Shown here: positions 18,229 to 27,802 of the stretch, in pieces
Position numbering within the stretch: the stretch's first letter is position 1
Layout of the letters: each line of letters opens with the position of its first letter
NCBI GenBank assembly: GCA_947573795.1
Contig: CANPHE010000004.1
Coordinates: 1-64,000 of the forward strand
DNA length: 64,000 nt
DNA from: an uncultured Alistipes sp.
Lineage (GTDB): Bacteria > Bacteroidota > Bacteroidia > Bacteroidales > Rikenellaceae
Reading direction: 5' to 3'
Program-made: the position numbers and the translations under genes
Notes under the pieces: generated by a model
What the model was told of the DNA's origin: nothing
Databases searched by the model: none
What the model saw: only the letters and a program-made list of their open reading frames with translations

Positions 18229-18342
18229 TTCATAAATCCCGGCTCTTAGCCAGACGCAGCTTCCGACAGCCCCCGCATTAATCCGGGGACAGAAGCCGAA
18301 TTCACGGCTATTCCCCCATAAATCCCGGCTCTTAGCCGGGCC
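18229..18342. repeat. short repeats AATCCCGGCTCTTAGCC and fragment of the long TIR element
   Basis: ATAAATCCCGGCTCTTAGCC occurs at about 18231 and 18319. Between them is CCGGGGACAGAAGCC and neighbouring sequence also seen inside element copy C (near 54730). Related CTCTTAGC words recur at 29708, 29780 and 29810. It looks like a mosaic of decayed interspersed repeats. Confidence 0.5.
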
Positions 18343-18358
18343 TGCCTCAAAAAACGAA

Positions 18359-18390
18359 AGCGGGCATGTCCGATAAAGAACATGCCCGCT
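18359..18390 (-). terminator. Rho-independent terminator of the guaB-guaA operon
   Basis: Stem AGCGGGCATGT / ACATGCCCGCT with a 10-base loop. On the minus strand it is followed by TTCGTTTTTTG. It lies 18 bases beyond the guaA stop. Confidence 0.85.
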
Positions 18391-18407
18391 TCTTCATATA
18401 AAGCCTC

Positions 18408-19937
18408 CTACTCCCACTCGATCGTTGCGGGCGGTTTGGAGGAGATATCGTACACGACGCGATTGACCCCGCGCACCTTGTTGATGATGTCGTTCGACAC
18501 GTCGGCCAGGAATTCGTAGGGCAGATGCACCCAGTCGGCCGTCATGCCGTCCGTGGAGGTCACGGCACGCAGCGCCACGCAGCTCTCGTAGGTGCGCTCG
18601 TCGCCCATCACGCCGACACTCTTCACCGGAAGCAGAATGGCACCCGCCTGCCACACCTTGTCGTACAGCCCGGCAGCACGCAGCGAGTCGATATAGATTT
18701 TGTCCACGTTCTGGAGAATCTCGACCTTCTCGGGGGTGATGTCGCCCAGGATACGGATCGCGAGGCCCGGTCCCGGGAAGGGATGGCGGCCGATCAGCTG
18801 CTCCGAGATGCCGAGCGAACGTCCTACGCGGCGCACCTCGTCCTTGAAGAGCAAACGCAACGGCTCGACGATCCGCAGGTTCATCTTCTCGGGCAGACCG
18901 CCGACGTTGTGGTGCGACTTGATCGTCGCCGAGGGGCCGTTCACCGAACACGACTCGATCACGTCGGGATAGATCGTACCCTGCGCCAGCCACTTCACGT
19001 CGCGAATCTGCTGCGCCTCCTCGTTGAAGACCTCTACGAAGTCGCGGCCGATGATCTTGCGCTTGCGCTCGGGATCGGTCACGCCCGCCAGGTCACCCAG
19101 GAATTTGGCTCCGGCCTTAACGCCCTTGACATTCAGTCCCATATTCTCGTAGGACTCCAACACATCCTCGAACTCGTTCTTGCGCAGCAGGCCCGAATCC
19201 ACGAAAATGCAGTAGAGGTTGCGGCCGATGGCACGGTGCAGCAGCACGGCGGCCACCGACGAATCGACACCGCCCGAAAGGCCCAGGACGACCTTGTCGT
19301 CGCCCAGTTTCTCGCGCAGTTCGCGTACCGTCGACTCCACGAAACTCTCCGAGGTCCACGACTGCGCACAGCCGCAGATACCGACGACGAAGTTACGCAA
19401 CAGCTGCGTACCGTCCGTCGAGTGGTAAACCTCCGGGTGGAACTGGATGCCCCACGTCCGCTCGCCCTCGATGCGGAACGCGGCGACACGCACGTCCTCG
19501 GTCGAGGCTACGATGCGATAGGACGACGGCACCGAAGTGATCGTATCGCCGTGCGACATCCACACCTGCGTCGTCGCGGGAAGCCCCGCTATCAGCTCGT
19601 CGGCGGCTTCGCCGACCGTCAGCATCGCACGACCGTATTCGCGGCTGGGTGCGGGCTGCACCTCACCGCCGTAGGCATGCGCCAAGTACTGTGCGCCGTA
19701 GCAGACGCCCAAGAGCGGCAGTCGGCCCTTGATCTGCGAAAGATCGGGCACGGGAGCCTGCTCGTCGCGCACCGACGAAGGGCTGCCCGAGAGAATCACG
19801 CCCCGCACCGACGCATCGAGCGCCGGAATCTTGTTGAAGGGGTGAATCTCGCAATAAACGTTCAATTCGCGTACACGCCGCGCGATAAGCTGCGTATACT
19901 GCGAACCGAAGTCGAGGATCAGAATTTTTTCTTGCAT
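18408..19937 (-). CDS. guaA: GMP synthase (glutamine-hydrolysing)
   Basis: 509 residues, converting XMP to GMP with ATP and glutamine. The class I amidotransferase domain begins [17 protein letters not shown] and has the nucleophile Cys in [11 protein letters not shown] and the His-Glu pair in QFHPEV. The ATP pyrophosphatase domain has the P-loop [14 protein letters not shown]. The C-terminal dimerisation domain ends [17 protein letters not shown], the usual GuaA terminus. Length is normal. It is the last gene of guaB, DUF3795, guaA, so the two consecutive steps IMP to XMP to GMP are encoded together. Confidence 0.98.
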   Translation of the reverse strand: MQEKILILDFGSQYTQLIARRVRELNVYCEIHPFNKIPALDASVRGVILSGSPSSVRDEQAPVPDLSQIKGRLPLLGVCYGAQYLAHAYGGEVQPAPSREYGRAMLTVGEAADELIAGLPATTQVWMSHGDTITSVPSSYRIVASTEDVRVAAFRIEGERTWGIQFHPEVYHSTDGTQLLRNFVVGICGCAQSWTSESFVESTVRELREKLGDDKVVLGLSGGVDSSVAAVLLHRAIGRNLYCIFVDSGLLRKNEFEDVLESYENMGLNVKGVKAGAKFLGDLAGVTDPERKRKIIGRDFVEVFNEEAQQIRDVKWLAQGTIYPDVIESCSVNGPSATIKSHHNVGGLPEKMNLRIVEPLRLLFKDEVRRVGRSLGISEQLIGRHPFPGPGLAIRILGDITPEKVEILQNVDKIYIDSLRAAGLYDKVWQAGAILLPVKSVGVMGDERTYESCVALRAVTSTDGMTADWVHLPYEFLADVSNDIINKVRGVNRVVYDISSKPPATIEWE

Positions 19938-19947
19938 ATATCGATGG

Positions 19948-20286
19948 TTACTTTTTCGTTACGGGACGATTCATGCGGCCGGCCGAGCGCATCTCCTCCA
20001 AATAGGCATCATAGCCCACCTCTCGGATCCGCTCGACGCACCCGAGGCGGTCGGAACGGAAGACGAAGCCGAAAACCTTGCTCACGAATCCGTTGAACTT
20101 ACGGCACTGCGCAACCGACGTCTGCGTACAGTCGGCGCAACTCGTCCAGCCGTGTTCCCGACAGCAGGTGCGCACCTCGCACCACGCGGCCTTCTCATAC
20201 TTGCGGCACCCCGGGCAGGAACCCTTGCGATAGCGGCGGCAGACGCCGCACACCAATCCGCAGGCTGCGATTTCGTCGATCTCCAT
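19948..20286 (-). CDS. small cysteine-rich DUF3795-type protein between guaB and guaA
   Basis: 112 residues with 12 cysteines, including C-x3-C-x2-C (CGLVCGVC), CPGC, TCC and CADC spacing typical of DUF3795-like metal-binding proteins (zinc or Fe-S is likely but unproven). The start at 20286 gives the expected N-terminus [16 protein letters not shown], 5 bases after the guaB stop; guaA starts 10 bases after its own stop. The tight packing implies co-transcription and possibly a role linked to purine supply. No catalytic function can be assigned. Confidence 0.85.
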   Translation of the reverse strand: MEIDEIAACGLVCGVCRRYRKGSCPGCRKYEKAAWCEVRTCCREHGWTSCADCTQTSVAQCRKFNGFVSKVFGFVFRSDRLGCVERIREVGYDAYLEEMRSAGRMNRPVTKK

Positions 20287-20291
20287 AAGGG

Positions 20292-21770
20292 CTACCGCTC
20301 GCTGGAATAGTTCGGAGCTTCGCGCGTGATGGTCACATCGTGGGGATGGCTCTCCATCATACCCGACGCCGTGATGCGGATGAACTTCGCCTGCTGCAAA
20401 GCCGGAATATCCTTCGCCCCGCAATAGCCCATGCCCGAACGGATACCGCCGATGAGCTGGTAGACCGTCTCGTTGAGCGTGCCTTTGTAGGGAACGCGCG
20501 CCACGATACCCTCGGGCACGAGTTTGTTGATATTGCCCTCGCAACCCTTCTGGAAATAGCGGTCGGCCGATCCGGCCTTCATGGCGTCGATCGAACCCAT
20601 GCCGCGGTAGGATTTGAACTTGCGGCCGTTGTAGATGATCGTCTCGCCCGGAGCCTCCTCCGTACCGGCGAACATCGAACCGATCATCACCGAGTCGCCG
20701 CCCGCAGCCAGCGCCTTGACGATATCGCCCGAGTAACGCAAACCGCCGTCGGCGATCACGGGAACCCCCGAACCGGCCGCCTCCGAAGCCGCAGCGTAGA
20801 TGGCCGACAACTGGGGAACACCCACGCCGGCGATGATGCGCGTCGTGCAGATCGAACCCGGACCGATGCCGACCTTGATGCCGTCGGCTCCGGCGTCGAT
20901 CAGGAAACGGGCCGCCTCGGCCGTAGCGATATTGCCCACCACGACATCGAGGGTCGGATAGGCCGCCTTGATACGCTTGAGCGTCTCGACGATGTTGCGC
21001 GAATGTCCGTGCGCCGAGTCGAGCACCACGGCGTCGACATCCTCGGCGACGAGCGCCGCCACGCGATCCATGACATCGGGCGTAATGCCTACGCCGGCCG
21101 CAACGCGCAAACGCCCCTTGGCGTCCTTACAAGCGTTGGGATGGTCCTGAACCTTGGTGATATCTTTATAGGTAATCAACCCCACCAGACGGCCGTCGTT
21201 GTCGACTACGGGCAATTTCTCGATCTTGTTGTCGAGCAGCACCTCCGAGGCATGCGCCAGTTCGGTGCGGTGGGTGGTGATGAGCCGCTCGCCGGGGGTC
21301 ATCACCTCGGCGATCCGCTTCGACATGTCGCGCTGGAACCGCAGGTCGCGGTTGGTGACGATGCCGACCAGACGACGATCGTCATCGACGACCGGAATGC
21401 CGCCGATCTTGTTCTCCTTCATCAAATCCAGGGCGTCGCCTACGGTGTTCTGCTCGCGGATGGTCACCGGATCGTAGATCATGCCGTTCTCGGCTCGTTT
21501 CACGCGGCGCACCTGGGCGGCCTGCTCGGCGATCGACATATTCTTGTGGATCACACCGATTCCGCCTTCGCGCGCCAAAGCGATGGCCAACGGCGCTTCG
21601 GTCACGGTGTCCATGGCTGCGGACACAATGGGGATGTTGAGCTGAATATTACGCGAAAAACGGGTCTTTACGCTGACCTCTCGCGGCAACACTTCCGAAT
21701 AGGCGGGTACGAGCAGCACATCGTCGAACGTAAGTCCTTCGGGCTGAACCCTTTCGTTGATAAAAGACAT
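20292..21770 (-). CDS. guaB: IMP dehydrogenase
   Basis: 492 residues, oxidising IMP to XMP with NAD+, the committed step of GMP synthesis. The N-terminus ([18 protein letters not shown]) leads into the barrel; two CBS domains are inserted at about 95-215; the catalytic Cys is in GPGSICTTR; the flap segment and the C-terminal [11 protein letters not shown] complete the family pattern. The start at 21770 ([12 protein letters not shown]) is favoured over an upstream Met at 21797, which lies at or before the predicted transcription start. Length is standard for bacterial GuaB. Confidence 0.98.
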   Translation of the reverse strand: MSFINERVQPEGLTFDDVLLVPAYSEVLPREVSVKTRFSRNIQLNIPIVSAAMDTVTEAPLAIALAREGGIGVIHKNMSIAEQAAQVRRVKRAENGMIYDPVTIREQNTVGDALDLMKENKIGGIPVVDDDRRLVGIVTNRDLRFQRDMSKRIAEVMTPGERLITTHRTELAHASEVLLDNKIEKLPVVDNDGRLVGLITYKDITKVQDHPNACKDAKGRLRVAAGVGITPDVMDRVAALVAEDVDAVVLDSAHGHSRNIVETLKRIKAAYPTLDVVVGNIATAEAARFLIDAGADGIKVGIGPGSICTTRIIAGVGVPQLSAIYAAASEAAGSGVPVIADGGLRYSGDIVKALAAGGDSVMIGSMFAGTEEAPGETIIYNGRKFKSYRGMGSIDAMKAGSADRYFQKGCEGNINKLVPEGIVARVPYKGTLNETVYQLIGGIRSGMGYCGAKDIPALQQAKFIRITASGMMESHPHDVTITREAPNYSSER

Positions 21771-21794
21771 AATGAACGTGGATTTTGTTGCTCG

Positions 21795-21802
21795 CAAAAG
21801 TA
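21795..21802 (-). promoter_or_regulatory. -7 element of the guaB operon
   Basis: TACTTTTG on the minus strand (TAnnTTTG), predicting a transcription start near 21788 and a short leader to the ATG at 21770. No clear -33 TTTG is present. Confidence 0.5.
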
Positions 21803-21836
21803 ATCATTTTTTCCGAAACGGCCTAATTTTAGGCAA

Positions 21837-22022
21837 GGTAACTATATACTACTTTACACCTTCATCGGTTTTTCGCACGTTGACGCACTTAGGACTTTCG
21901 CTGCTTCGCGGCCTTTGGCCGCGTTTATAAATCTGACCCCTAAATCCCCTCCTCGGAGGGGACTTTTGCTGCAAACCACAAAATGATAGGGCATTAAGAC
22001 CGGTTTTGTAAAATAGTTACCT
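21837..22022 (-). repeat. TIR-flanked non-coding element, short form (copy B)
   Basis: 186 bp. The left end GGTAACTATATACTACTTTA (CAC follows) is shared almost base for base with copy D through about 60 bases. The interior has TCGCGGCC-TTT-GGCCGCG and CCCCTCCTCGGAGGGG hairpins. The right end (TTTTGTAAAATAGTTACC) is an 8-base-shortened inverse of the left. A perfect 18-base palindrome CTTAGATAATTATCTAAG (22021-22038) adjoins the right end, and GCCTAATTTTAGGC (21821-21834) lies just outside the left. The rest of the gap to 22214 shows no gene. Confidence 0.75.
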
Positions 22023-22214
22023 TAGATAATTATCTAAGCATCGAGTTTGCGGAAAAAGCCGTCTTCGACGGCCGCCGGACGAAGAGGCGGGAGTTGTAAA
22101 TAACGCGCTTGTCGAGCGGTTCGCCACCGGCGGTGGCTGCGGCCCGCGCGATCCCGAGAAGCGTATTTTACCGAAAAATCCAGTCCTCAAAAAATTTCAC
22201 CGGCAAAAAGCCCC

Positions 22215-23069
22215 TCACTTCACGTATTTGCTGAAAAACTCCCAGACAGCCTCGCAGGTATCCACTCCGGTTTTGTTCCAGGAGTGTTTGCCGCCGATGG
22301 TCTCGTAGAGCCATACCTCGGTATCGTCGGCCGCATCGGTGTACCGGTGCGCCACGACGCGCAGATCGCTCCCCGGATGCTGCGGCAGCGTATCGCACGC
22401 GATGCGGGCACAGCGCGCCTTGGCGGCCCAGTATCCTACGGCTACCGGAATGGGAAGGTAGGCGCCCCACCCGCCCTCGTTATCGAGGTCGCCCTCCCAG
22501 CGGGTCGTGCGGTCGGCCGTGCCGTGAATCTCGAAGAGCGGCACCGGGGTGCGGGAACGGTCGCCACGCAGAATCTCCACCGACATGAACCCCGCCACGG
22601 GAGCCAGCGCCGCGAAAAGCTGCGGCCGCTGCGCCGCCAGCATGTAGCACATATCGCCGCCGTTGGACATGCCCGTGCAGAAAACGTTGCGGCGGCTGAG
22701 CCCGTATTCCTTCTGCAAATGGCGGATCAGCTTCTCGAAAAAGGCGATATCGTCGACGCGCATATCGGCTTGGAAAGGATATCCCACGTTCCAGCACGTC
22801 TTGTTGCGCCCATCCTTCGCCCCCAGGGGATAGCAGACCGCAAAGCCGTGACGGTCCGCCGTGGCGTTCATGCCGTAACGCTCGGGGGCATTCGTCCCCC
22901 CGTAGCCGTGGAGCACCACGACGAGCGGAGCATCCTGCGGAAGGTCTTTCGGCAGGTAAAGGATGTAACTGCGTTCGATGCCTCCCGAGCGGATCGTACG
23001 GTTAAGCGTCTCCTGCGCCATGCAGACACCGGTGCAAAAAAGCAGCAGCAAAAGTAAAGATTTCTTCAT
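22215..23069 (-). CDS. secreted alpha/beta-hydrolase esterase (PHB-depolymerase/LpqC-like)
   Basis: 284 residues with a signal peptide (MKKSLLLLLLFCTGVCMAQ). The hydrolase core shows the oxyanion segment VVLHGYGGTN, WNVGYPFQADMRVDDIAFF, the nucleophile Ser135 in CTGMSNGGDM, a likely catalytic Asp in IHGTADRTT and His in GGKHSWN. This is the pattern of LpqC/feruloyl-esterase-like enzymes, which release acyl groups from polysaccharides or small esters. It lies 11 bases after the GT2 gene on the same strand, suggesting co-transcription with no obvious shared pathway. The start is set at the signal peptide Met. Confidence 0.88.
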   Translation of the reverse strand: MKKSLLLLLLFCTGVCMAQETLNRTIRSGGIERSYILYLPKDLPQDAPLVVVLHGYGGTNAPERYGMNATADRHGFAVCYPLGAKDGRNKTCWNVGYPFQADMRVDDIAFFEKLIRHLQKEYGLSRRNVFCTGMSNGGDMCYMLAAQRPQLFAALAPVAGFMSVEILRGDRSRTPVPLFEIHGTADRTTRWEGDLDNEGGWGAYLPIPVAVGYWAAKARCARIACDTLPQHPGSDLRVVAHRYTDAADDTEVWLYETIGGKHSWNKTGVDTCEAVWEFFSKYVK

Positions 23070-23080
23070 AATACCGATTT

Positions 23081-24010
23081 TCAGAGCCCTTTGCGGGCGA
23101 TTTTCCAAGCTAAAACATTGTACCATCCGATCAGGCGCGGGCGCCACGCCGCAGGCAGTGCATTGAGCACGCGGACTTTGCGCAGCGTGCGGCGGTAGGT
23201 CTTCGTGTAGGCGAAGAAGCGCGCCGCGCGGGCCGCCTCCTCGGTACCGCCCTTGGTCGAAATAATCAGGGCCTTGCCCAGGGCGGCGCGAGCCACGAAT
23301 TCGTTGTACTCCTCCGGTGCCGCGGGATCGTAGAGCGTCTCGAACGAGTAGGCCGTGCGTTCGGGCGTATAGCTCGCAGCCGAGCGGTTCGATGCCACCT
23401 TCGAGTAGCGACACAGGCGGCGCGGCGAAAAGCAGACCCGATAGCGGCGTGCGATGCGGATCCACATATGGAGGTCCTCCGCGATCTTCATCCCCTCGGG
23501 AAAGCCCCCCACCTCGTCGAAAACCCGGCGGGGCACGGCGCTGGCCGAAGGAATAGCGATATAACAGTGGGCCGAGTCGCGGAAGAAGTTCTCCACCACG
23601 CCGCGCCGCTCGGGCGTGCGGGCCGGAAATACGCCGTCGCGGCTCACGATGTTGAAAGCCGTGCAGTAGATGCCGCACCCGGGGAACTCTTCGTACAGGG
23701 CGACGATTTCGTCCAGGAATTCGGGTTCCCACTCGTCGTCGGCGTCGAGCAGAGCGACGAGCTCCCCGCGCGACTCGGCGATAGCCCGGTTGCGGGCCGC
23801 GCAAACTCCCGCATTCGGCTGTCGAACGAGGCGGACCAGCGGCGATGCGACGGCCTCCACCTCCTCGGCGCTGCCGTCGGTCGACCCGTCGTCCACCACG
23901 ACGATCTCCAACGGCTGCAACGTCTGCGCCAGGACGGAACGGAGCGTCCCGCCGATTTCGCGGCGCTTGTTGTAGAGGGGGATGATGACCGAAACGGTTG
24001 GGCTTGCCAT
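23081..24010 (-). CDS. GT2-family glycosyltransferase
   Basis: 309 residues. It starts MASPTVSVIIPLYNKRREIGG and has VVVDDGSTDGS, an NRAIAESRGELVALLDADDEWEP segment containing the DxD-like metal site, and ED in GMKIAEDLHMW at the acceptor side, all standard for inverting GT-A transferases. The C-terminal part is basic and may lie at the membrane surface. The start at 24010 fits the family; residues upstream come from the intergenic region. Transferred sugar and acceptor are unknown; cell-surface glycan assembly is likely. It is divergent from the GT42-like gene at 24101. Confidence 0.92.
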   Translation of the reverse strand: MASPTVSVIIPLYNKRREIGGTLRSVLAQTLQPLEIVVVDDGSTDGSAEEVEAVASPLVRLVRQPNAGVCAARNRAIAESRGELVALLDADDEWEPEFLDEIVALYEEFPGCGIYCTAFNIVSRDGVFPARTPERRGVVENFFRDSAHCYIAIPSASAVPRRVFDEVGGFPEGMKIAEDLHMWIRIARRYRVCFSPRRLCRYSKVASNRSAASYTPERTAYSFETLYDPAAPEEYNEFVARAALGKALIISTKGGTEEAARAARFFAYTKTYRRTLRKVRVLNALPAAWRPRLIGWYNVLAWKIARKGL

Positions 24011-24024
24011 ATAGGAAGGTATTT

Positions 24025-24056
24025 CTTGCGAAGTTACCGATCTTTTGTTACATTTG
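24025..24056 (+). promoter_or_regulatory. promoter for the GT42/DUF115-like gene
   Basis: CTTG (24025-24028), 20 bases, TACATTTG (24049-24056). This places the transcription start near 24063, which favours the ATG at 24101 over one at 24059. Confidence 0.6.
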
Positions 24057-24100
24057 CAATGAATTGCGGGAAAAACGTGCATCCGCACAGACGACGGACC

Positions 24101-24979
24101 ATGACTACGGCAGAAAAAAACATCGCTTGCATTCGCAACGCCTTCGATACGGCGCTCTTTTTCGCCCTGATGGCCTGGAAGGAGAACTTCCGCGACTACA
24201 TTCGCCGCGCCGGGCCCGTCGGTACACCGAGCGACGAAATCGTCCTGCTGGCCAACGGCCCTTCGCTGACCGATGCCCTTCCGCAGCTAATCGCCGCGGG
24301 AGAACACACCCGCAAAGACTTTCTGTGCGTCAACTATTTCGCCGAGGACGAGGCTTTCACGACCGTGCGACCGAAATACTACGTACTGTCCGACCCTACG
24401 TTTTTCCGCCGCTGCTGCGACCACGAACGCGTAATGGGGCTCTACCGCACGCTGAACGAAAAAGTGCGCTGGCCCATGACTCTCTACGTGCAGTATTACA
24501 ATCCGGAACGGTTCGACTACCGGGCCGTGCTGCCCAATCCGCAGATTCGCATCGTACCGTTCCATTCGCAGGTATACCGGGGATTTCCGTCGTTGGAATT
24601 TCCCTGCTACGACCGCGGATGGGGAAGCGGGAATTTCGGTTCGGTGATCCAGTGCGGCGAGTTCATCGCCCTGTGCCTGGGCTACCGCGTCCTGCACCTC
24701 TACGGCGTCGACCACACCTTCTTCGACGGCTTTTGCGTCGACGACCAGAACCGCGTCTGCATACGCCGCACCTATTTCTACGACACGGAGCCGCAGCTCA
24801 AACCGCTGCTGCTCACCGCCGTGAATCCGCCACGGCCCTACACCGTGCACTCCTACTTGGCCGAGAAATGCGAGTTGTTCCGCGGTCACGAAGTCCTGGC
24901 ACGCTATGCCGCCCACCTCGGCGCCCGCATCGTCAACCATACGGCCGGCTCGCTGATCGACGCCTACGAAAGGGCATAA
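24101..24979 (+). CDS. putative glycosyltransferase resembling GT42 sialyltransferases / DUF115 proteins
   Basis: 292 residues, no signal peptide. An N-terminal helix leads to VLLANGPSLTDALPQL, a nucleotide-binding-like loop, then VNYFAED...RPKYYVLSDPTFF. A later SGNFGSVIQCGEFIALCLGYRVLHLYGVDHTFFDG follows. The order NGPSL, N-x-F, RPKY, S/G...A-x-x-LGY-x-x-x-L-x-G-x-D resembles Campylobacter Cst-type GT42 sialyltransferases and also the DUF115/MptE-like fold. Together with the divergent GT2 gene this suggests surface glycan decoration. Sialyl transfer is only one possibility. The start at 24101 is supported by the promoter position. Confidence 0.7.
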   Translation: MTTAEKNIACIRNAFDTALFFALMAWKENFRDYIRRAGPVGTPSDEIVLLANGPSLTDALPQLIAAGEHTRKDFLCVNYFAEDEAFTTVRPKYYVLSDPTFFRRCCDHERVMGLYRTLNEKVRWPMTLYVQYYNPERFDYRAVLPNPQIRIVPFHSQVYRGFPSLEFPCYDRGWGSGNFGSVIQCGEFIALCLGYRVLHLYGVDHTFFDGFCVDDQNRVCIRRTYFYDTEPQLKPLLLTAVNPPRPYTVHSYLAEKCELFRGHEVLARYAAHLGARIVNHTAGSLIDAYERA

Positions 24980-25041
24980 CCCGCAAGTCTTCCGCATCGG
25001 CGACTTTTCGAGATACGAAACGAACGTTTTTTACCATTTTT

Positions 25042-25073
25042 CTTGGAAGAAAAGGTAAAATTTCGTATATTTG
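25042..25073 (+). promoter_or_regulatory. promoter for the MG2/plug-domain gene
   Basis: CTTG (25042-25045), exactly 20 bases, TATATTTG (25066-25073). Predicted start is near 25080, with the ATG at 25098. Confidence 0.65.
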
Positions 25074-25097
25074 AGAATCACCGAAATCCTATCGCCT

Positions 25098-27671
25098 ATG
25101 AAACCGTCTTGCTGCCTTCTGCTTTCGGGAGCGTTCGCTTGGTCGCTCTCTCTGTCGGTTTTCGCTAAGTCGCCCTCGCCCCTTTCCGAACAATTACGTC
25201 TCTATCCCCAGGAGAAAATCCATGTGACGACGGATAAGGATTTCTACCTCTCGGGCGATACGGTCTGGATGCGGGCGCATGTCGTCGATGCCGCCTCGCA
25301 CCAACCTGTCGGAGCGAGCAAATACGTCTATGCCGAGCTTTCGGATGCAGCAGGAGCGCTCGTGCGGCGCATCAAGATTCTCCAGCAAGAGGGGCTCTAC
25401 GCCGGTTATCTGCCGCTGCCGGCCGATCTCGCGTCCGGAGACTATACCTTAGCCGCCTATACGCGTCACCAGTTGAACCTCGATCCCGACTACCTCTTCC
25501 GCAAGCGGCTGCGCATCGAAGCATTCCGACCGGAAGTGACATCGACACGCTCGCGTGCGGTCTCGGACTTCGACGTCTCGTTCTTCCCCGAAGGCGGGCA
25601 GCTGATTCCCGGAGAGCCGGGCACCGTAGGGTTCAAAGCCTTAGGCGACGACGGAGTGTCGGTCGCGGTCGAAGGACGCGTGGTGGATGCTACCGGGGAG
25701 GAGATTTGCACCTTCCGTTCCGGAATCGCCGGAATGGGACATTTCGAATTCATTCCGCGCCCCGCAGAGCGCTATTGGGCCGAATGCCGCATGGAGAACG
25801 GCAAAAGCAAGCGTTTTGCCTTGCCTGCCGCCGTGCCGGGGGCTACGGCCTTGCAGGCGATCGCCACGGACTCCTTAGTGATCGTCATGCGACGCTCGGA
25901 GACCGCACCGCCCGCACAACGCATCGTGGCGCAGAGCCGCGGGCGCATGCTCTACGACCAGACCTGGCCCGCAGGCATGGGGCGCATCCTGTTCCGCCGG
26001 GCAGAACTGCCTTCGGGCGTCATTCAGCTTTTGCTGCTCGATATGCAGGGAAATCCCTTGAGCGAACGGCTCTTTTTCAACCCTGGAGACGAAGTAGCCC
26101 ACACCTGCGTAAACGTAAAACCCGAGGGCGGGAAGTACACGGCACGGGGAAAGGTGACGGTGGAGATCGAAGTGACCGACGCGGCGGGAAATCCCCTCTC
26201 GGGGGATTTCGCGGTGTCGGTGACCGATCGTGCCGCCGTGCCCGAGCGGGAGAGTGCGGGCATTGAGGCCGATCTTTTGCTGTGCTCCGAGCTGAAAGGA
26301 TATATCGAGCAGCCCGACCGTTATTTCGAGAGTCCGGAAAATCTCGCCGAGTTGGATAATCTGCTTTTAACGCAAGGTTGGAAGCGATACGACGTACCCG
26401 AGGTACTCAAAGGCAACTACTCTACCCCGCAGATACCTTTCGAGCAATACCAGTCGATCGAAGGCCGAATCGTAAGGGAAGGTTTGTTCGGCAAGAAATC
26501 CAAGCTGGCCAATTACCGTTTGATGGCGCTCGTACCGCGATTCGGTGCGGTCGAGCAGACCGACATCGGAAAGGACGGCACCTTCACGCTGACGGGGATG
26601 GATTATCCCGACAGCACGACATTCGTGCTCAGACCCATATCCGGCAAGGAGTTCGACCGCGAAGCGATCGTGAAGCTCGCGTCCGAGCCTACGGCCAAGA
26701 TCGAGCCTCTGCCCCAGTGGAGAGGCATCGAGTCTCAGCAGGCCGAGGAGGACCCCGCCGAGATGGCCCGGAAATACGTCGCTTGGACCGGAAATGCTGA
26801 TATGAGGAATGTGTTGATCGACCCGGTGATGATCTCGGCAGAACAACAGCGCATACGGCATCTCGAAAAGCTGAAGCGCGAAGATATGTCCCGCCCGGAG
26901 TTCCGGAAATCGGCGCATACCTTCACGGCGAATCAGATTGCGCAGCAGAGCGCCTACACGATTCTCGACGCCCTGCTGCGCATGCCGGGAATCGAGCTGC
27001 GCGGTTCGCGAATCCTCTACAAACGACACACGCCCATCGTCGCCGTAGACGGCATCATGGACCTATCCTACGAACAGTTATACGACTACGGACCCTCCGC
27101 ATTGGGGCAAGTCAAAGCCAAGAACCCCGAGATGCCGGCGGCGGGAATCCTGGTCAAAGGCGATGCCAACCGGGTAAGCTACGTGATCGACAACTCGCGG
27201 AGGGAGAGCCTGCTCACAACGACGGCACCCGAGAAACACCTGCTGACGACGAATAACCTGCCCGCAGGGCTGCAATACCCCATCGAATTCGTTTCGCGCA
27301 TCGACCTGCTGGACGGCAACGACGCCATGACCCTCTGGGGGCACGACGCCTCGTTCGGTGCGATCTCCATCACGCTGAAATCGGGGGATGAGTGGGCCGA
27401 ACTGCTGCGGCAGGCCGTTCGCACGGATATTACACTGGCCACGCCGATCGGGTTTCAAACGCCTGCCGCGCATTATGTTCCGGCATACGACACGCCCGAG
27501 GCGCTGAAATCCCATACGCCAGACTTTCGGACGACGCTCTACTGGAATCCCTCAGTGAAAGCCATAAATGGCCGGGCCACCGTCGAATGCTACCTCAACG
27601 ATGCGGCTGCCGAACCATCGATCTTTTTAGAAGGGGTCGGAAATAATAAAATATACACGATTTTACACTAA
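25098..27671 (+). CDS. exported MG2-like protein with a barrel-less TonB plug domain
   Basis: 857 residues with a signal peptide (CCLLLSGAFAWSLSLSVFA). The N-terminal region resembles macroglobulin MG2 domains (EKIHVTTDKDFYLSGDTVWMRAHVVDA). Further beta-sandwich segments follow, for example VNVKPEGGKYTARGKVTVEI. The C-terminal quarter resembles a TonB receptor plug (AYTILDALLRMPGIELRGS, PIVAVDGIMD, IEFVSRIDLLDG, FGAISITLKSG), but no barrel follows. Similar proteins are common and poorly characterised in Bacteroidota; a role in envelope interaction is only a guess. The last residues (KIYTILH and stop) are encoded by sequence matching the end of the interspersed TIR element, so the natural C-terminus may have been replaced. 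Confidence 0.75.
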   Translation: MKPSCCLLLSGAFAWSLSLSVFAKSPSPLSEQLRLYPQEKIHVTTDKDFYLSGDTVWMRAHVVDAASHQPVGASKYVYAELSDAAGALVRRIKILQQEGLYAGYLPLPADLASGDYTLAAYTRHQLNLDPDYLFRKRLRIEAFRPEVTSTRSRAVSDFDVSFFPEGGQLIPGEPGTVGFKALGDDGVSVAVEGRVVDATGEEICTFRSGIAGMGHFEFIPRPAERYWAECRMENGKSKRFALPAAVPGATALQAIATDSLVIVMRRSETAPPAQRIVAQSRGRMLYDQTWPAGMGRILFRRAELPSGVIQLLLLDMQGNPLSERLFFNPGDEVAHTCVNVKPEGGKYTARGKVTVEIEVTDAAGNPLSGDFAVSVTDRAAVPERESAGIEADLLLCSELKGYIEQPDRYFESPENLAELDNLLLTQGWKRYDVPEVLKGNYSTPQIPFEQYQSIEGRIVREGLFGKKSKLANYRLMALVPRFGAVEQTDIGKDGTFTLTGMDYPDSTTFVLRPISGKEFDREAIVKLASEPTAKIEPLPQWRGIESQQAEEDPAEMARKYVAWTGNADMRNVLIDPVMISAEQQRIRHLEKLKREDMSRPEFRKSAHTFTANQIAQQSAYTILDALLRMPGIELRGSRILYKRHTPIVAVDGIMDLSYEQLYDYGPSALGQVKAKNPEMPAAGILVKGDANRVSYVIDNSRRESLLTTTAPEKHLLTTNNLPAGLQYPIEFVSRIDLLDGNDAMTLWGHDASFGAISITLKSGDEWAELLRQAVRTDITLATPIGFQTPAAHYVPAYDTPEALKSHTPDFRTTLYWNPSVKAINGRATVECYLNDAAAEPSIFLEGVGNNKIYTILH

Positions 27672-27730
27672 TTCACACTCCACCCAGCCCCTATAACCTT
27701 TCGAAGCCCCTCCATCGGGAGGGGCTTCGA
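27646..27730 (+). repeat. partial TIR element at the 3' end of the MG2/plug gene
   Basis: AATATACACGATTTTACAC (about 27648-27666) is an inverted element end overlapping the stop codon. A perfect 13-bp hairpin TCGAAGCCCCTCC-ATCG-GGAGGGGCTTCGA (27701-27730) follows. Orientation is the same as the other copies relative to the gene 3' end. Confidence 0.6.
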
Positions 27731-27802
27731 AACGAAGACCGCACAACGCGGCAATTACCGGTCCGTTGCAGCGGACGCACCCGTCGGGCGTCGCGAACCG
27801 TC

